A stretch of 64,000 nt of DNA. Origin: Rotaria socialis (Eukaryota; Rotifera; Eurotatoria; Philodinida; Philodinidae). Below are positions 1-12,696 of the stretch, piece after piece; positions within the stretch are counted from its first letter, which is position 1; each line of letters begins with the position of its first letter. Under the pieces are notes generated by a model. The model worked only from the letters and a program-made list of their open reading frames with translations. It did no database searches and was not told where the DNA came from. Location of the stretch: NCBI GenBank assembly GCA_905331475.1, contig CAJNYU010000181.1, positions 496,001 to 560,000 of the forward strand. Reading direction: 5' to 3'. Both the position numbers and the translations under genes were made by a program.

Positions 1-380
1 GGGCAGTTGCCACCCAAACCAAATTTTATTGCCACCTAATTTTTTTTAATACTGGCAATTGCTCATTGTTAAAAACATTTTCACCTGTGCACATTTAAAG
101 ATTTAAGGGGTGTTTCATTTCAACACATTTTCTCTTGATGAGATTTAATCAAGTGATTTACAAAAATCAATTTACAATCTCTCTCAGTTAAGGAATGATC
201 ACAATAATAATTCATTGATATTTACTGTCAAAATACTCTCTATTTTTAATACACTTAAATTAGTTAAAAATAAAGGTAAATGAATGCTCAACAATCTTTC
301 TGGAAACATAGTCTCGATGATATAAAAACGACTGGAACAATCTAAATTAAAAGTTTTCGCAACGGGGATGTGCGTGGGTG
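1..380. other. Non-coding start of window
   Basis: AT-rich sequence without recognisable coding, RNA or repeat structure. Open frames here show no family motif and run into the fold-back repeat that follows. Confidence 0.5.
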
Positions 381-836
381 CACTGATAAAAATGTGTGGA
401 GAAGGATAAACCCTTAATATCCGTTTATGAACTCCAAATCCGTTTATAGGCATGATCAACCCTTTCATATACACTTTTTCCTCAGAAAAACCCGTAAGGG
501 TATATCTCCCGTCGCAAATTCATATCCCCTTGTACTAGTTTCTGTGTTGATAAACTCTTTTTGCGTAGTTGAGCCGTATCAACCCTGAAATTGAGCGTTT
601 ATTATTGCAATGATAAACCCTGCGTTTTAGGGTTGATTCTGGTCAACTACGGAAAAAAAGTTCATCAACACAGAAACTAGTACAAGGCCATATAAATTTG
701 CAACGGGAGATATATCCTTATAGGTTTTTCCGAGGGAAAAGGGCTTATGAAAAGGTTGATCATGCCAACAAACGGATTTGACGTATATAAACGGATATTG
801 ACGCTTCATCCTTATCCACATATTTGTATCACCGCG
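381..836. repeat. Long imperfect inverted repeat (fold-back element)
   Basis: The left arm (about 381-592) and right arm (about 623-836) are imperfect reverse complements over roughly 210 bases, separated by about 30 bases. Shared blocks include the TTGTACTAGTTTCTGTGTTG stretch near 530-550, which returns inverted near 670-690, and the paired GGCATGATCAACC blocks near 450 and 760. A transcript of this stretch would fold into a long hairpin. The open frames on the minus strand here are the two arms read in the same sense and are not a gene. It may be a non-autonomous fold-back transposon. No target duplication was identified. Confidence 0.8.
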
Positions 837-1109
837 CGACTGTGGCTGTGACAACGGCTAAGAACTACAGCTACACCCACACCCAAACTAATCGTCAAAT
901 CGACAATAATAGTTCATCTTCCGAGAACAGTTTTATAATATGAACTGTTTTCCGAATCTATGTTTTAATGTTTTAATGTTCTAAAATTCTATTTTTTTGT
1001 TTCGAAAGAGCAAAGATATGATAGTACACGAAACTCTTGTCTCATGTTTTAGACTTAAATAAACAATAATTCGCATTGAAACGTAAAGTTCCAAGCAGAT
1101 TACTCCATC

Positions 1110-4100
1110 ATGGGAAATGGTATTTTAAGAAGATCACCGAATGCAGTGCAACCGATGGGATTGCAAACCAACATTCGTAATGCCATCGAAACAAAGTCTG
1201 CAAAAATCCCAGATGGACGCTGTAATTTATATGCAGGTAGTACCACCTATATTTAACATGTAAAAAAGGAATAAAAGCTAGTGCTAAATATCTGTACGAG
1301 TTATATTTCTAGTTAAGTATGCGTTTTTAAGGTGAACTTTAATTTGTACATCGAATAGACTAGAATAATGATGATAGGCTAAGGATCAAAAGAATAGTCT
1401 TCATTATTAGCCTTTCAGTTAGAATTAATGGATCACACCTGAAAAACACAGAAGAGAAAAGTAAACTTATATTGTTAATAGCAAAACAACATTAAATTTT
1501 CCCATGAAACAATTCATTTCTCTAATTCATTTCAGATTCGACAGTCTGTGATTCCATTCTAGATTACACTTCTCTACCCGAGTTCGATTCTCTTTGAAAA
1601 TCTTAGTCGTAGAGACTAGAACACTGGGTTCTATTGAATTTTGTTTTTGGTTATGATACTTTACTATTTTTCAAATGAATCTTGCATGAATTTTAGCCGT
1701 GTGACTAGTATCCGTTTTCAAATAAGTACATATACTGTAACATGCCTAAATTTAGACAATCTGTAATTTGTTTTTGCACGCATACATTCATATATAAAAA
1801 CATTGGCACATATTTTTGAAGGGCCGTTGATGTGCTTTGATTCTTAACAGAGCAACTATTACGATATCAAACTATTGCTGTAATTGTTATCATTTATGCA
1901 TGGTTGTGGTTTTGTCTACTTTACTCCTGTAAAATAGAATAACATTCGTGAATCGATCATCAACAATCAATATTAACTTTTGACCTGGATACTATGTCTT
2001 CTTATATGAAAGAATCTGCAGTAGATTTTAAAAAAGGATTTTTGTTCCTTATATTCAATTCCATTTCATTCCGTGATGAAAAATAATATTTTCAGATATA
2101 AGATATAAGACATAAGAGGAATAATAGTATCCAATGAATGTGCCAGTTTCGACATGTGGAAATATTGCGATATATTGAAGTCTACACAAAAATCAGATTT
2201 TTAGAAGTTTATATGAAAATTGTATGGTTACACTACTGTTAATAAATGAGATAAAGGCATTGACATTTTTGTAATATCTTTTAGCCACTTACTGCTTCAA
2301 TCTTTAGTTATAAGAAAAAATTGCCAATTGAAATCCATGATGAGCAGTTTTACTGCGATGAACAGTGCCTATAAGATCTATGCCCAGGTTAATAAGTAGG
2401 GTGAGATCCCGATAGGAAACCAGTAGGAAAAGTCAAAGGATGAATGCAATGTTCCGACCGAAAATTTTCAGCAGTGGTCAGATTTTCAAAAAAGAAAATT
2501 TCCTAGCTAAATATGAATACTTCGAAAACTACCGGGATGAGATTTCGAAATTAACGGGAAATTTCATTTTGTATGTGAAACTGGTTTCTGAAATTTTTTG
2601 GAAAGTATCTGAAAATATGGTATTTTCTGATAATTTTCTTTCGCATATAATGGTAACTACGGACGTTTTAAGAAAATTTCTGTTGGCATTCTAGTATGCC
2701 TTTTAATAATGAGAGAGAAATTTGTTATTTTCCGGAATTTACTTTTCGGAAATCTGAACATACCTCATTTCAATAAATATGGTTTCTTTTTCTATCGCTC
2801 AAGCATGTCCGCGAAGAAATGTATGTTTCTCTCAAAATTTCACGATACCTGTAAGATTATACCTATTAATCGACACAGAATGTGTGAAAAACATTGTTTT
2901 CACTAAGAAATCAGTTGCTTCTGTTGTTATAGCTTGTATTCAATAGAAAGTAAAATTGACACAGTATGCGGGTTTAGGAACTATTTTTTTAGATTTCACA
3001 AACTTCTTGTAATTATCTTTAGGATTGAAAGTAAGAAGTGAAAATGGTCGTTATTTGGTTTTCGTAAACATTTTCATAAAATGTATGTCGACATATAACT
3101 GATCTTTACACTTACAGTAAAGCGCTTATGCCAAGACGTATAGTTCAGAGCGATTTTTACGGTTTTTACATCGTTTAAAAAACATATTCGTAGGTCTTTT
3201 TGATTCATATGCATTTTTAGAGCCAAGATAATTTTTCGTCAAGTTCACAAATTATTTTACTTTGGAATAGGGCCGTAAAATACACTAGGTTTTTTTTGCT
3301 AATAGGTGCCCATACTGAATCTAATGGAAACACTTGCCCGGTTCTTGCTATATATACATGGCACAAAACTTCGCAAAATGTAACTCAAGAAGAAGGCCAA
3401 CTGGATCGATTAGGTGGTCCACCAGGAGGTTCCCTACAGAGAGGTCAAAGTACTATAATGAGAGATTTTTCAGAAACAAAAGAATTCAAAGTTGGAGTCG
3501 ATCAAAACATTCAGATGCTTGCAATTGAAGATATTCTCTCGATCAAAGTATCCACTGAAATTAAGAAAGAAGCCGTACAAAGAATGAATGCGGTTCTCAA
3601 GGAAAGGCCACCCGAGGAGTTAACTTGTTGTGAAAAAGTGAAATCTTGTTGTACGAAAAACGTTTGCTGTTGTTGTCACGAAGAGGTATGTGACATGCCA
3701 GAATACAATAAAACAACGAGCGTGAACAAACGTGCGAACCGCGCGATTACCATTACTATCGAATATGTTCACTATGGCAACGTTGACACACCATCGAATC
3801 TACGTGTTCTTTCAAAAGAAAAACAGGCTGACTTTTATCACAAACTCTTTCACACAGAGACAATCAAGTTCTACTATTTGCAAAGTATGAATTACGATGA
3901 AGACGAGTTCAAAAAATATTTATCAGAGAGTGAAACTCTTGCACGCATTGTGGTACAACTTAAATCCATGGTTGGACATTATCCTGATGAGACACAACTG
4001 AGAACGATTGTTGGCCAGAAAAACACCCATGCATTTGGTAAGGAGGTATCGGAAGAAATTCAAGTGTTACAAGGTACAGGCACGACGTCGACCCAGATAG

Positions 4101-4126
4101 TACAACGTTCACGCGATCAAGACTAG
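1110..4126 (+). CDS. Cysteine-cluster protein of unknown family, two exons
   Basis: Not recognised. Proposed exons are 1110-1236 and 3306-4126. The first ends in CAG before GTAGTA and the second follows a TTTGCTAATAG acceptor, and the phases match, giving about 315 residues. The protein starts MGNGILRRS, which resembles an N-myristoylation start (Gly2, basic residues soon after) but lacks Ser/Thr at position 6. About half way it has nine cysteines within 22 residues (pairs CC, CC, then CCCC and a last C), a likely palmitoylation or metal-binding patch. A basic segment and an acidic, mixed alpha/beta-looking C-terminus (ITITIEYVHYGN onward) follow. The 2.07-kb intron is long for this window, so an unseen exon could lie in it. 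Exon 2 is secure as coding; exon 1 is inferred. A membrane-anchored role would be a guess. Confidence 0.6.
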
Positions 4127-5764
4127 TATCGAAATGAACGTTCACAATCCAAATTTTGCCATCGAGAAGAGCATATAAATTGACTCTATTTTAGTCTAAT
4201 AGATTTTTATTTAACAAAACTATTTTTGCATTTAACATGAAAATGAAATAAATACCGTCCAGTTTTTATTTTTTTCCTCAGTAGTTGAATATTAGTTCGT
4301 CAGGAATAGCTTCAATGGAGAAATAAAGAACCTATAATCAACTTCAATGTGCACAAAGTAAATTTTGTCTCAACTCGACTTCTGTATTCGTAATTTTCTT
4401 CGTGATGTGGATCTCAGTCTAAGCGAGCAAAGGACTACATAGTGCAAAAATTTTTTAATGGATAATGATGCTATCTACAAACTCTAATTCTAACCTAGGA
4501 TCTTGGTTCTACTTACATAATTCATACTAATTCCATTGACGTTAAAGTTCTACGCCAAACATAGTTAAATATTCGCGCAATATTTATACATCCATTGAAT
4601 TCTAAAATAATTATTCTATCGTATTTCATATTATAATATTGGCTCATAAAAGTTTGCAAAAGTACGTTTTACTTTAATCTCCAAGATTTAGATGAAACGA
4701 TTCAATTCAAGATGGGCGCGGGCAGATTCACAATGTTTAACAAGTATTTTCTTTGATGAAAACGAATAGCGATTAAATCAGTGCCCATTCCTATACAAAT
4801 CCTTCCTTTCAAGAAATGCCAATAGTGTGCCTTTTCAGATCTAGAACTATATCGCGACACCTGCTTTCTGAGTAACTGACTGGTTGTTTAATACAAGGTA
4901 ATTCTTTTCCTATTGCTGCAAATATGCATGAAAAAAGTTGGATGAAAAGTTTCGTTAAACCGAAATATTTCTATCTTTAAAGCTGATACTAACTCGAATA
5001 TTTTCTTTTATTTATATTCAGTAATTTAAACAAGACAGCAATAGTCACCTTTATTTTATTGTTCCTTACTGCAGGAAAAGAAGATTGATTATGTAAAAAT
5101 TCGGTCTTTTTAATCCAATTAACGAGAGCTAAAGTCAAAAGAAGATATTGAGAATTTTGTACTCTTTCCGAGTATCTTTTTTTATTCAAGAATGTCGAGA
5201 GAATCTCTGAAAGACCTAAAAATGTTGGCTGTACAAAATGGATTGACCGAGATTTATCGAATACAATATTTGTTTATTTTTGGCATACCTGAATGTGTTT
5301 TACATGAGTGAACATATAGATTGTGGCCATAATTCTATGCTCTTTTTAGATATAAACTTAGAGCCCCTGTACCTATTTTCGTTTGACAGGAGTATGAAAA
5401 TCTTTGAAGAGCCCAAAAATTATTTTTAGATCGCGTACAAACAGACTTTTAGTAAATCTCATTAGTTTCTTCGTAAAAATAGTGAAATTCGTCAGATCCA
5501 CTTATGTTGTAAAATGAGTATTTCTTTACAAAGTGTAGTATCGATAAGTCAAATCTTTTATGAAAACTGTTTATCAAAAGAAACGTGGATATTCCATTCA
5601 GTTCAATGCTTGGCTTGTTTTCATCTAAGAAAAGATTTCCTTCATATTAGAGCTTGAAATTTTAGTTCATTTGTTTATTTATCCGATGCTAAATGAGGAA
5701 ATGAAAAAAATCTTTACAAATAATAATGAAGAATCTATTGAAAAGTCATCATCTTGAATCATAT
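4127..5764. other. Intergenic, nothing recognised
   Basis: AT-rich, with no open frame that shows a family motif or plausible splice-joined exons. Confidence 0.5.
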
Positions 5765-5959
5765 TCATGAGCTTGGTGGATTTTGTTGTTGTTGTTGTTG
5801 TTGTCCAAGTTGAGCTTTCAATGCAGCTAATTGCTCAGCTTCTTGTGCATGAAAATAAGCATTTTCAGCTGCTTTACCTCGTTCACTAAATGCTCCACCT
5901 GCTTGACCAATAGAACCAGCTTGTTCTCCCAAATGAAAATTTTGTTCGTTCGATGACAT
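5765..5959 (-). CDS. ATP5IF1: IF1-family mitochondrial ATP synthase inhibitor, short form
   Basis: This 64-residue protein carries the inhibitory core of IF1, the protein that blocks F1-ATPase hydrolysis when the mitochondrial matrix turns acidic. Residues about 14-45 read GSIGQAGGAFSERGKAAENA and then YFHAQEAEQLAALKAQL, the segment known to insert between F1 alpha and beta subunits. The long C-terminal coiled coil that dimerises mammalian IF1 is missing: after QLAALKAQLG there is only a glutamine run and NPPSS. The start is the ATG at 5957-5959; the frame stays open upstream to an AG acceptor at about 5980 preceded by TTTTCTTT. An upstream exon with a mitochondrial targeting peptide could therefore exist, but I did not find a convincing one; otherwise the acceptor serves a 5' leader. 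Family assignment is good; localisation is not shown. Confidence 0.75.
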   Translation of the reverse strand: MSSNEQNFHLGEQAGSIGQAGGAFSERGKAAENAYFHAQEAEQLAALKAQLGQQQQQQQNPPSS

Positions 5960-8638
5960 TTTAACGTTATTCAAAGATCTAAAGAAAAGTGTAAAGAACG
6001 GTTAAGAGCAACTGACTAGGAAACTGTAAAAATTCCTCCGTATTTATTATCTAGAATATTTTTTGTCATTATTATTCATATTTGTTTATTTCGTGCAATA
6101 CTAGTTGAGATTTGTCGATGATTCTGTTCTATGGCGTTGTTTGATGATGTGATGTTGTATAATGATGGCAGTACCTGATGATGAATCAAATATCGATGAT
6201 GTATGAAACGAAGATAAAATGTCAAATAGAACGAAAACTTTCGATTTAGATGAAACAATTATTTCAGAATTTAATGAAATCATAAATATTGTGCAAATAT
6301 TTAATTATGCCTATTATAAAAGTCTCTATCATCAGCAAAAATAATATGAACTACACAACAATAATAAACCTGATAAGTTATATAGGTTATTTAAAGTGGA
6401 TCATTTAGTTTTGAAATCTTATTCTAGCTCGCTACTTTCGAAAATTCGGCTCGTGTACTTCGCACCGCATTTCGTAGTCGAGTGAAACTCGAATACCATG
6501 TAGTTTGATCAGCTGTTATCGATTGAAGATTATTTCAAACGACAAACTTTGTTGTTTAGTCTTATAGATCTCCATCAACTATTGCTGATCAAAAATATTT
6601 AATCAAAATAAAATAAAGAAACATTGTTTGTGATCATTGTCGATGTTGAAAAAGAAAAATTCTTATTTAGATAAATCACATTAATAGTTTTCAAATATGG
6701 AAAAATAAATATTGATCTACTGGAATAATTCAATTACAATTCGATATTTAATTGATGATTCTATTATTTGATTTAGAAGATTTGCTTCAAGATCTATTTC
6801 AATTTATAAATAAAAACTTCTTTCAGAAAGAAAAACTTTGATAAATCTATGAATTTATTTTCTTTGTAGATCAAGAACTTCTTCTTACATATTATTTCTT
6901 GCTTGTTTTCCACAAAGTTTCGTTTTTCCGAATGAAATTTAAACTCTGTTTAGCAAATCCGAATTTTTTAATATTGAATCTAATAAATATGTATCTACTC
7001 GATAATGCGAAAAGGAAATAAATCAATAGAAAATAATGAATTCATTCAAATAATATTTTGATTTTCATATTGTTTTTAGCTAAGATTAAATCATTTCAAT
7101 GGAAATATTTAATATTTACTGAATATGTTTCTTCATTGAATGAAAATTTTCGCTCAGATGTTAACCAATTGAATTTATTAGAACCTGTTGAAATTATTTT
7201 TTCAAGTCATTTCATTCTTCTAATGATCTTTTCATCGATTTCAGTCGTTTACTTAAACATCTATTTGATGTATTGATTCTTGATCTTTCTTTCCAAATTT
7301 AATCAAAAGTATTTATTTTCTTAAAAATTAATTTGTTCACTGGGATTTTAAAATGTTTTTATAATTATTACCTCATTAAAGTGACATTAGTTATTCATGG
7401 AAACTAAAAAGAGCGAAGACATGTAAAAAAATAATAAGAATTATATTGATAGTATGTTTTATATTATTGTGAATGATTTTCTTTTGAATTGAAGTCGTTC
7501 TGAAGCGAAATGAAATAAATGTATCAGTAAACTTATTTTTATAGTTAAAGTATATTCCATAAATGATTTCTATTCGTACAGTTCATCAATATTTTATTAG
7601 ATAAAATAAATTCATTATTTATAAATTTATTTATAGTCATACGTTCATCTATAAAATTACGAAATTGAGGGTAAATTCTCTAATTAGTCATAATTATTTT
7701 AAGTGAAAATTTGACACAAATGATTCACTGAGTGCCTGTTAATTAACTCTAATGTAAATATCCTACACTAAGATGCGATACACAAGTTAATGATGTTATA
7801 GTTTAAATTCGTGTTGTTTCTTCTTTCTCCTTCATCCAAAGTGTTCTTTATTATGATATTAATATCAAACGATGGAACACTTGTTGGTGGAGACGATTGG
7901 AGAAAATGGATAGTAGCTTGAAAACTACGCTACTCGATCAATTCTCTGTTGGGCTGATTCGGACTTCCTCATCCTTATACCTGAATATAGGAAATATTCA
8001 CATTCACACGATAACTTTACCTTTCATTTAAATAAACAAGAAAAAAAAATAAATTGGATTGTAATTTACTAATTAATTGTTAACTTATCCACTGCGTATT
8101 ATGAAAAAGACAATTTGCATATGCTGCCATCTGTATTTTTCGAATGTTCATTTTATTATTAGTTTTTTAAGCAATCAGCTATTTCTTACAGAAGAAAGAA
8201 AGAAAGAAAGACTGACTGTACTGTAGCTGCTCATGAGGCTTTTACAATGAAAAATGAATCAAAAAGTTAGATACTATATAAAAATATGATACTAGTTAAT
8301 CAATTATTATCTAACTTTCCGTTAATTTCTCAGTTCTGATTCTGATCGATCTATGAAAGTTAGAAATGAAGACAAAGCGATAGTTAACGGATTTCCTAAA
8401 ATTATTTTACATGATCATCGTCTATTAATCCATAGTTTAAGATTAGCATCATTATTGAATAACTTCATTTAGAATTTATTTTTTATTATTGAAAATTTTT
8501 TAGCTTTGTTTATAATGCCATTCTCTTATTTACGACTTTCAGATGTGTTCAAATGATTTAAAATCGATGAAGCTTATATATCAAGCTAAAGAGATCGAAC
8601 TGGAAGTTGACGTCAATATTACACTTGAACGGTTGATG
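5960..8638. other. Intergenic, nothing recognised
   Basis: AT-rich. A small CGAGTGAAACTCG hairpin sits near 6480 and a short GAAA run near 8190. Open frames of 60-72 codons have low-complexity AT-rich translations and no motifs. Confidence 0.45.
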
Positions 8639-8955
8639 CCCTAATCCACTCTCCCCCGACGACTCCCCGCAAAATAACGAAATCCCTGGGGAGTCCCTGT
8701 CGTGAGTCCCCGGGGACTTTTTATTTGGGGGACTCCCCGGGGATTTCTCTGGGGAGAATTGGTGAAGTTTTTTAAAATTAAAAAAAAACTTTTTAATTTT
8801 TTTAAATTTTAAAAAATTTAGAAGAATTTATTAGTAATTAGATATTTCATCGATTTTGGTCATATAACTCCCCGGGGAGTCCCCAGGGAGTCCGCATAGA
8901 AGAACGAAATCCCTAGGGACTCCCTGGGGATTCTTCTAGGGAGAGTTGACTAGGG
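8639..8955. mobile_element. MITE-like element with CCCTA.TC.ACTCTCCC terminal repeats
   Basis: The ends are inverted repeats: CCCTAATCCACTCTCCC at 8639-8655, and its reverse complement with two mismatches at 8939-8955. Both GC-rich flanks are filled with short palindromic GGGGACTCCC/CCCCGGGGAGT units, separated by an A/T-only centre (about 8770-8825). At about 317 bases with no coding potential it fits a non-autonomous DNA transposon or fold-back element. No target duplication is evident. Its GC content is strikingly higher than the surroundings. Confidence 0.75.
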
Positions 8956-11635
8956 TGAATATGATAAAGCTGTATTTAAATATTCCACTTGATATGAATA
9001 TTCTACTATTTGATGTAATAAGAAATATCATTGTTATACCTGGTTTACCTAACCATTTATGGTGTAATAGTGAAACAAAACTGCCGATCTATCGTATTAT
9101 AACCCAAAAAAGTAAGCAGAAAGATATTTTTTCTATGATAACGTTTCAGATGTTTGTGTGTTTCTACATCGAATAGAATGAGAAAAAAGAAGTATGTACT
9201 AGGTCGAGATCTCAACCTCAGCAAACGATAAAATTAAATGATTTTAAAGATAATTTATTTAGATAATGGAAATGATGACAATAAAACTGGTTGGTGCAAA
9301 TACCTCTTGAACAACTATCTGTATCCATTTCTTCGTAAGTAAAACAACATAGAGGAAAATAATAATATTCGTGTTAAGACTTAATTTTGACATCAAAGTT
9401 TGACTAGAATTTTCTTCCATGACTCTGATTTAATCACGAAGTCATGTTTTCAAATTTTAACCTGATAATTTGCCCATATTTAGATTTCAACTAGTTTGAA
9501 TTATCTGAAAATTTTTTGAATACTTCGCATATAAAAAAAAACTTGATTATAACAATACGATTTGTAATCGATTTTGACCTCTCTAAAGCTGATTTTTTTA
9601 CATGGGTTAGCTGTAATCTTGCCAACATATGAGTTTACTTAAATAATCATGTTCTATGTCTAATATATGCAAAAACATTGATCTATTGACGCATTTATGT
9701 CTCGACGAAACAGGATCTCAACATTTCCATAGAAGTTAAGGATCTCATATGCGCTAAGTTTTAGATCAAAGTTCAATTATAGTTTCGCTAGAGAATCAGG
9801 GTTCTCGAGAGATATTTCCGTAAAAACCCAATGTCTGATCGAATTATTATCATGAGCTCTTATGTTCTCGTGATTTTCCTAGTCTACAGATGCTTTAGTT
9901 ATGAGTAATATACGATATAATAAATGGACAATCACTTGCAATGATTGCCTCGTTAAACATGATGTCAGAGATAGTTTTTAAGGTGAAATAGAACCAGTTG
10001 ACACCATACGATTCTTTTATTTCAATCTCATTATGAAATATTTTTCTAGAAGCAATCTGCAATGTAGATATTAATCTATTTTTTCATGTCGTATTTTAGA
10101 TAGAGAAGCTGTTACTGGTCGCAAAAAAATGAACTGAATTGTTAACTATATGTCCTTATTTCGGTAGTATAGCTTGCTGCTCCACAATATTCATTAAATA
10201 GTAAACATCATCAACGCACTTTCCTATTGAAATTCATTTTTGCTGTTGCTTTTTTCTCGTTTTTTACTGCCGCTAATCAATATGCTTTATTTCTTGTAAA
10301 TAAATACCCATTTTGCTTGGCTAATATAAATTTTAGGGAACAGACCTTTGCTCACAGATATGGTTACCAGAAAGAAATTATTCTTTAGTTCGTATTTGAA
10401 GAATTACTTCTATATTTTTTATCCACACCTGCAGAAAAACCAATGTTCTATTAGATGTTTAACTTTCTTCAATGGATTGAATATAAATGGAAGGAAAATG
10501 TTGACGAAATAAACAAAAATAGAATCCCATTCGATAAAAGGCGATTCCAAGAACACTTTAGATCTATGTGGTGCTCCGTTTACTTAAATGCGAAAAGAAT
10601 TTTTCAACCAACATGATATTTATTAATTGCATGCTAATCGATAAAAACGTATAAAGAGATGTTTACTGAGCTGTATTACAAAAGCGAGAAAATTTTAATT
10701 ATTCTATTCAGAGCTAAAAATTAGTTCATTTCAGTTACAATACGGATAATATGACACGTCAAAGTCTTACATTTTAAAATATCTCAAGTGTAGGAGTAAA
10801 AATTCTGCACAAAACAAATTTCGATTTATTTGAGATATTTTTAAATAGCATTAACATTAGTCAATCTAAAAGAAGATATTTCACCTTTTCCATTATCGTT
10901 AAACAGCTCTATTCTTTTTCTTATTAGTTGGATTCGAATCAATTTACGCTTGATGCCATTTAGACAAAGCGAAGGAGACTAAAAAAGCAGAATTACTTCA
11001 TTGATAGTTTTTCGTTGTCCTTTATTTCGTATCCAAAAATATAATTGGCTGTTCGACTACGAAATTATTCAATGTGAAAGCCAAAGTAAAATTTAATAGG
11101 ATTGAAAAATATTTCGAGCCATACAAAAAAGCCTTTGTTTAATTGCTCATTACTTAATGATCTGTAAAAAGCAATAAACGATATTTTATCTTAGTATAGA
11201 ATTTTTTATCGAGTGATTTATAAAAGTAATTGCTTAAACAACAATGATTCTTCAGCTCTATATACGAATTAACGAATATTAATATACTTTTGTCGATAAT
11301 ATCAAATGGAATGAGAACGGGAAATAAGTCTTATATTCGCCTCTTCTACATTCATGTGTTTCTTATCATTTGGAACTAGGAAGAACATTGAACTGAGTTT
11401 TTCATTCACACGTAGATCCTTTTTAAATGCAGAACATTTGTTGCAAATAATATCTGTAGCATTGAAACATTCTTGATCATGTTATGAGTCAAAAGATAGT
11501 TCGACAAAGGAGCGAATAATGATGATTAGGGATGGACAAGTCTAACGTTCAACAGAAACTGATGAAATAAATTGTGAACAGTCATAGGTTTATCATTTAT
11601 TTTGTTTACATCTTGTTTTAGTATGTGACTTTTGT
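8956..11635. other. Intergenic, nothing recognised
   Basis: AT-rich sequence without motifs. The open frame beginning at 8946 overlaps the end of the transposon-like element and has no family signature. Confidence 0.45.
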
Positions 11636-12065
11636 ATGAACGTCTTGGCAGGTGTCATGGCATCACAAGTTTTTGTTTATAACAATGGTTTATTGACAGG
11701 AAGAATTGAATATTGCCTGATTGTGGTAACCATCTTGACGTTTCCGTCCAAACTAGATGCTCTGCGATTAATAAAAAGTCGATTTATGAATTTCTTCAAT
11801 GGTCCAGGGCCGGAACCTACAGTTCTAGCTGGTATCAGACGTGTTGAATATTTTTAAAACATTTTCTAACTACTTTTCTCCTTTTTATTTTCTCCTATCA
11901 ACTACTTGAATAAAGAGTTTCTCTAAAAACACTGCTCGATATCTTTTAAATGAAATTCATCAATACCGTCGCCAAGTTCGAAGAGAAAACGAACTTGTCC
12001 GATATCCATCATCTGAGCAATTAACTTTTACTCAAGAACATTACGACAAACTACTTCTACATTAG
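11636..12065 (+). pseudogene. Possible decayed terminal exons
   Basis: Two stretches look like protein-coding exons of an unrecognised gene. The first (to about 11832) ends with the residues FFNGPGPEPTVLAG next to a possible GTATCA donor. The second (about 11920-12065) reads RYLLNEIHQYRRQVRREN and ends at a TAG. They do not join in frame through any good GT-AG pair that I could find, and no 5' exons are visible. A decayed or duplicated gene fragment is the best reading; a real short gene with an unusual splice is the alternative. Function unknown. Confidence 0.3.
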
Positions 12066-12410
12066 TAATGATAAATCAAAATAAATAAAATGTAGTCCAA
12101 TATCTACTTATTAAAGAATTAATGATAGAAAATTCGATATATAACCTGAGTTTACTCAATTGAAAGATAAATAATTAAAAAAATCAATTAAACTGAAGAG
12201 ATTTAATGAAAACAATATTTTTTCAAGTTGAAGTTGTTATAAAACAAGATCGAAATAGATTTAATTAAAAAATATTTTGATGAGGTGTTATCGATAGAGT
12301 CCTGCAAACCTACCCTGCCATAGAGTGGAGCTAGGGGATCATTTTGAAAACTATAGGATATTTCAGGGTAAATTTTCTTTATTTCAATCTGGTCTATTAA
12401 AATGCTCAAC

Positions 12411-12696
12411 CCCAGGACGAGCTTTACGACGTCCGTATACGGTGAAATACGGGCCGTGTACGGCCGTTTTCTGCCGTATACGACGTTAAATCGCCGTATT
12501 TGGCCGTATTACATGGCTCCGTATTACGATCGTAAATCTCCGTGTCGTAATACGGTGAAATACGATAAAAAACGACCGTAAAGCGCTGTATTTCGCCGTA
12601 TACGGCACGGGGATTTACGATCGTAATACGGAGCCATGTAATACGGCCAAATACGGCGATTTACCGTCGTATACGACCGTGTATGTTCGACCTGGG
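12411..12696. mobile_element. CpG-rich fold-back element (CCGTATACGG family)
   Basis: The element runs from CCCAGGACGA (12411) to the inverted TCGACCTGGG (12687-12696). Inner arms of about 57 bases (near 12488-12545 and 12606-12663) are almost perfect reverse complements containing GATCGTAAAT, GGCCGTATTACATGG and similar. Short CGTATACG/GCCGTA units recur throughout. CpG is very frequent in an otherwise CpG-poor region. There is no coding capacity, so it is likely a non-autonomous inverted-repeat transposon. A target duplication is not clear. Confidence 0.75.

Noticed and set aside
199-854. Two minus-strand open frames (91 and 75 codons) with similar translations (GLIMPINGF and related)
   Set aside because: They lie in or across the arms of the inverted repeat; their similarity reflects the repeat, and no family motif or splice partner is present.
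2440-2906. Two successive plus-strand open frames of 84 and 65 codons
   Set aside because: AT-rich translations without motifs, inside the intron of the cysteine-cluster gene and made partly of repeated GAAATTT-like units.
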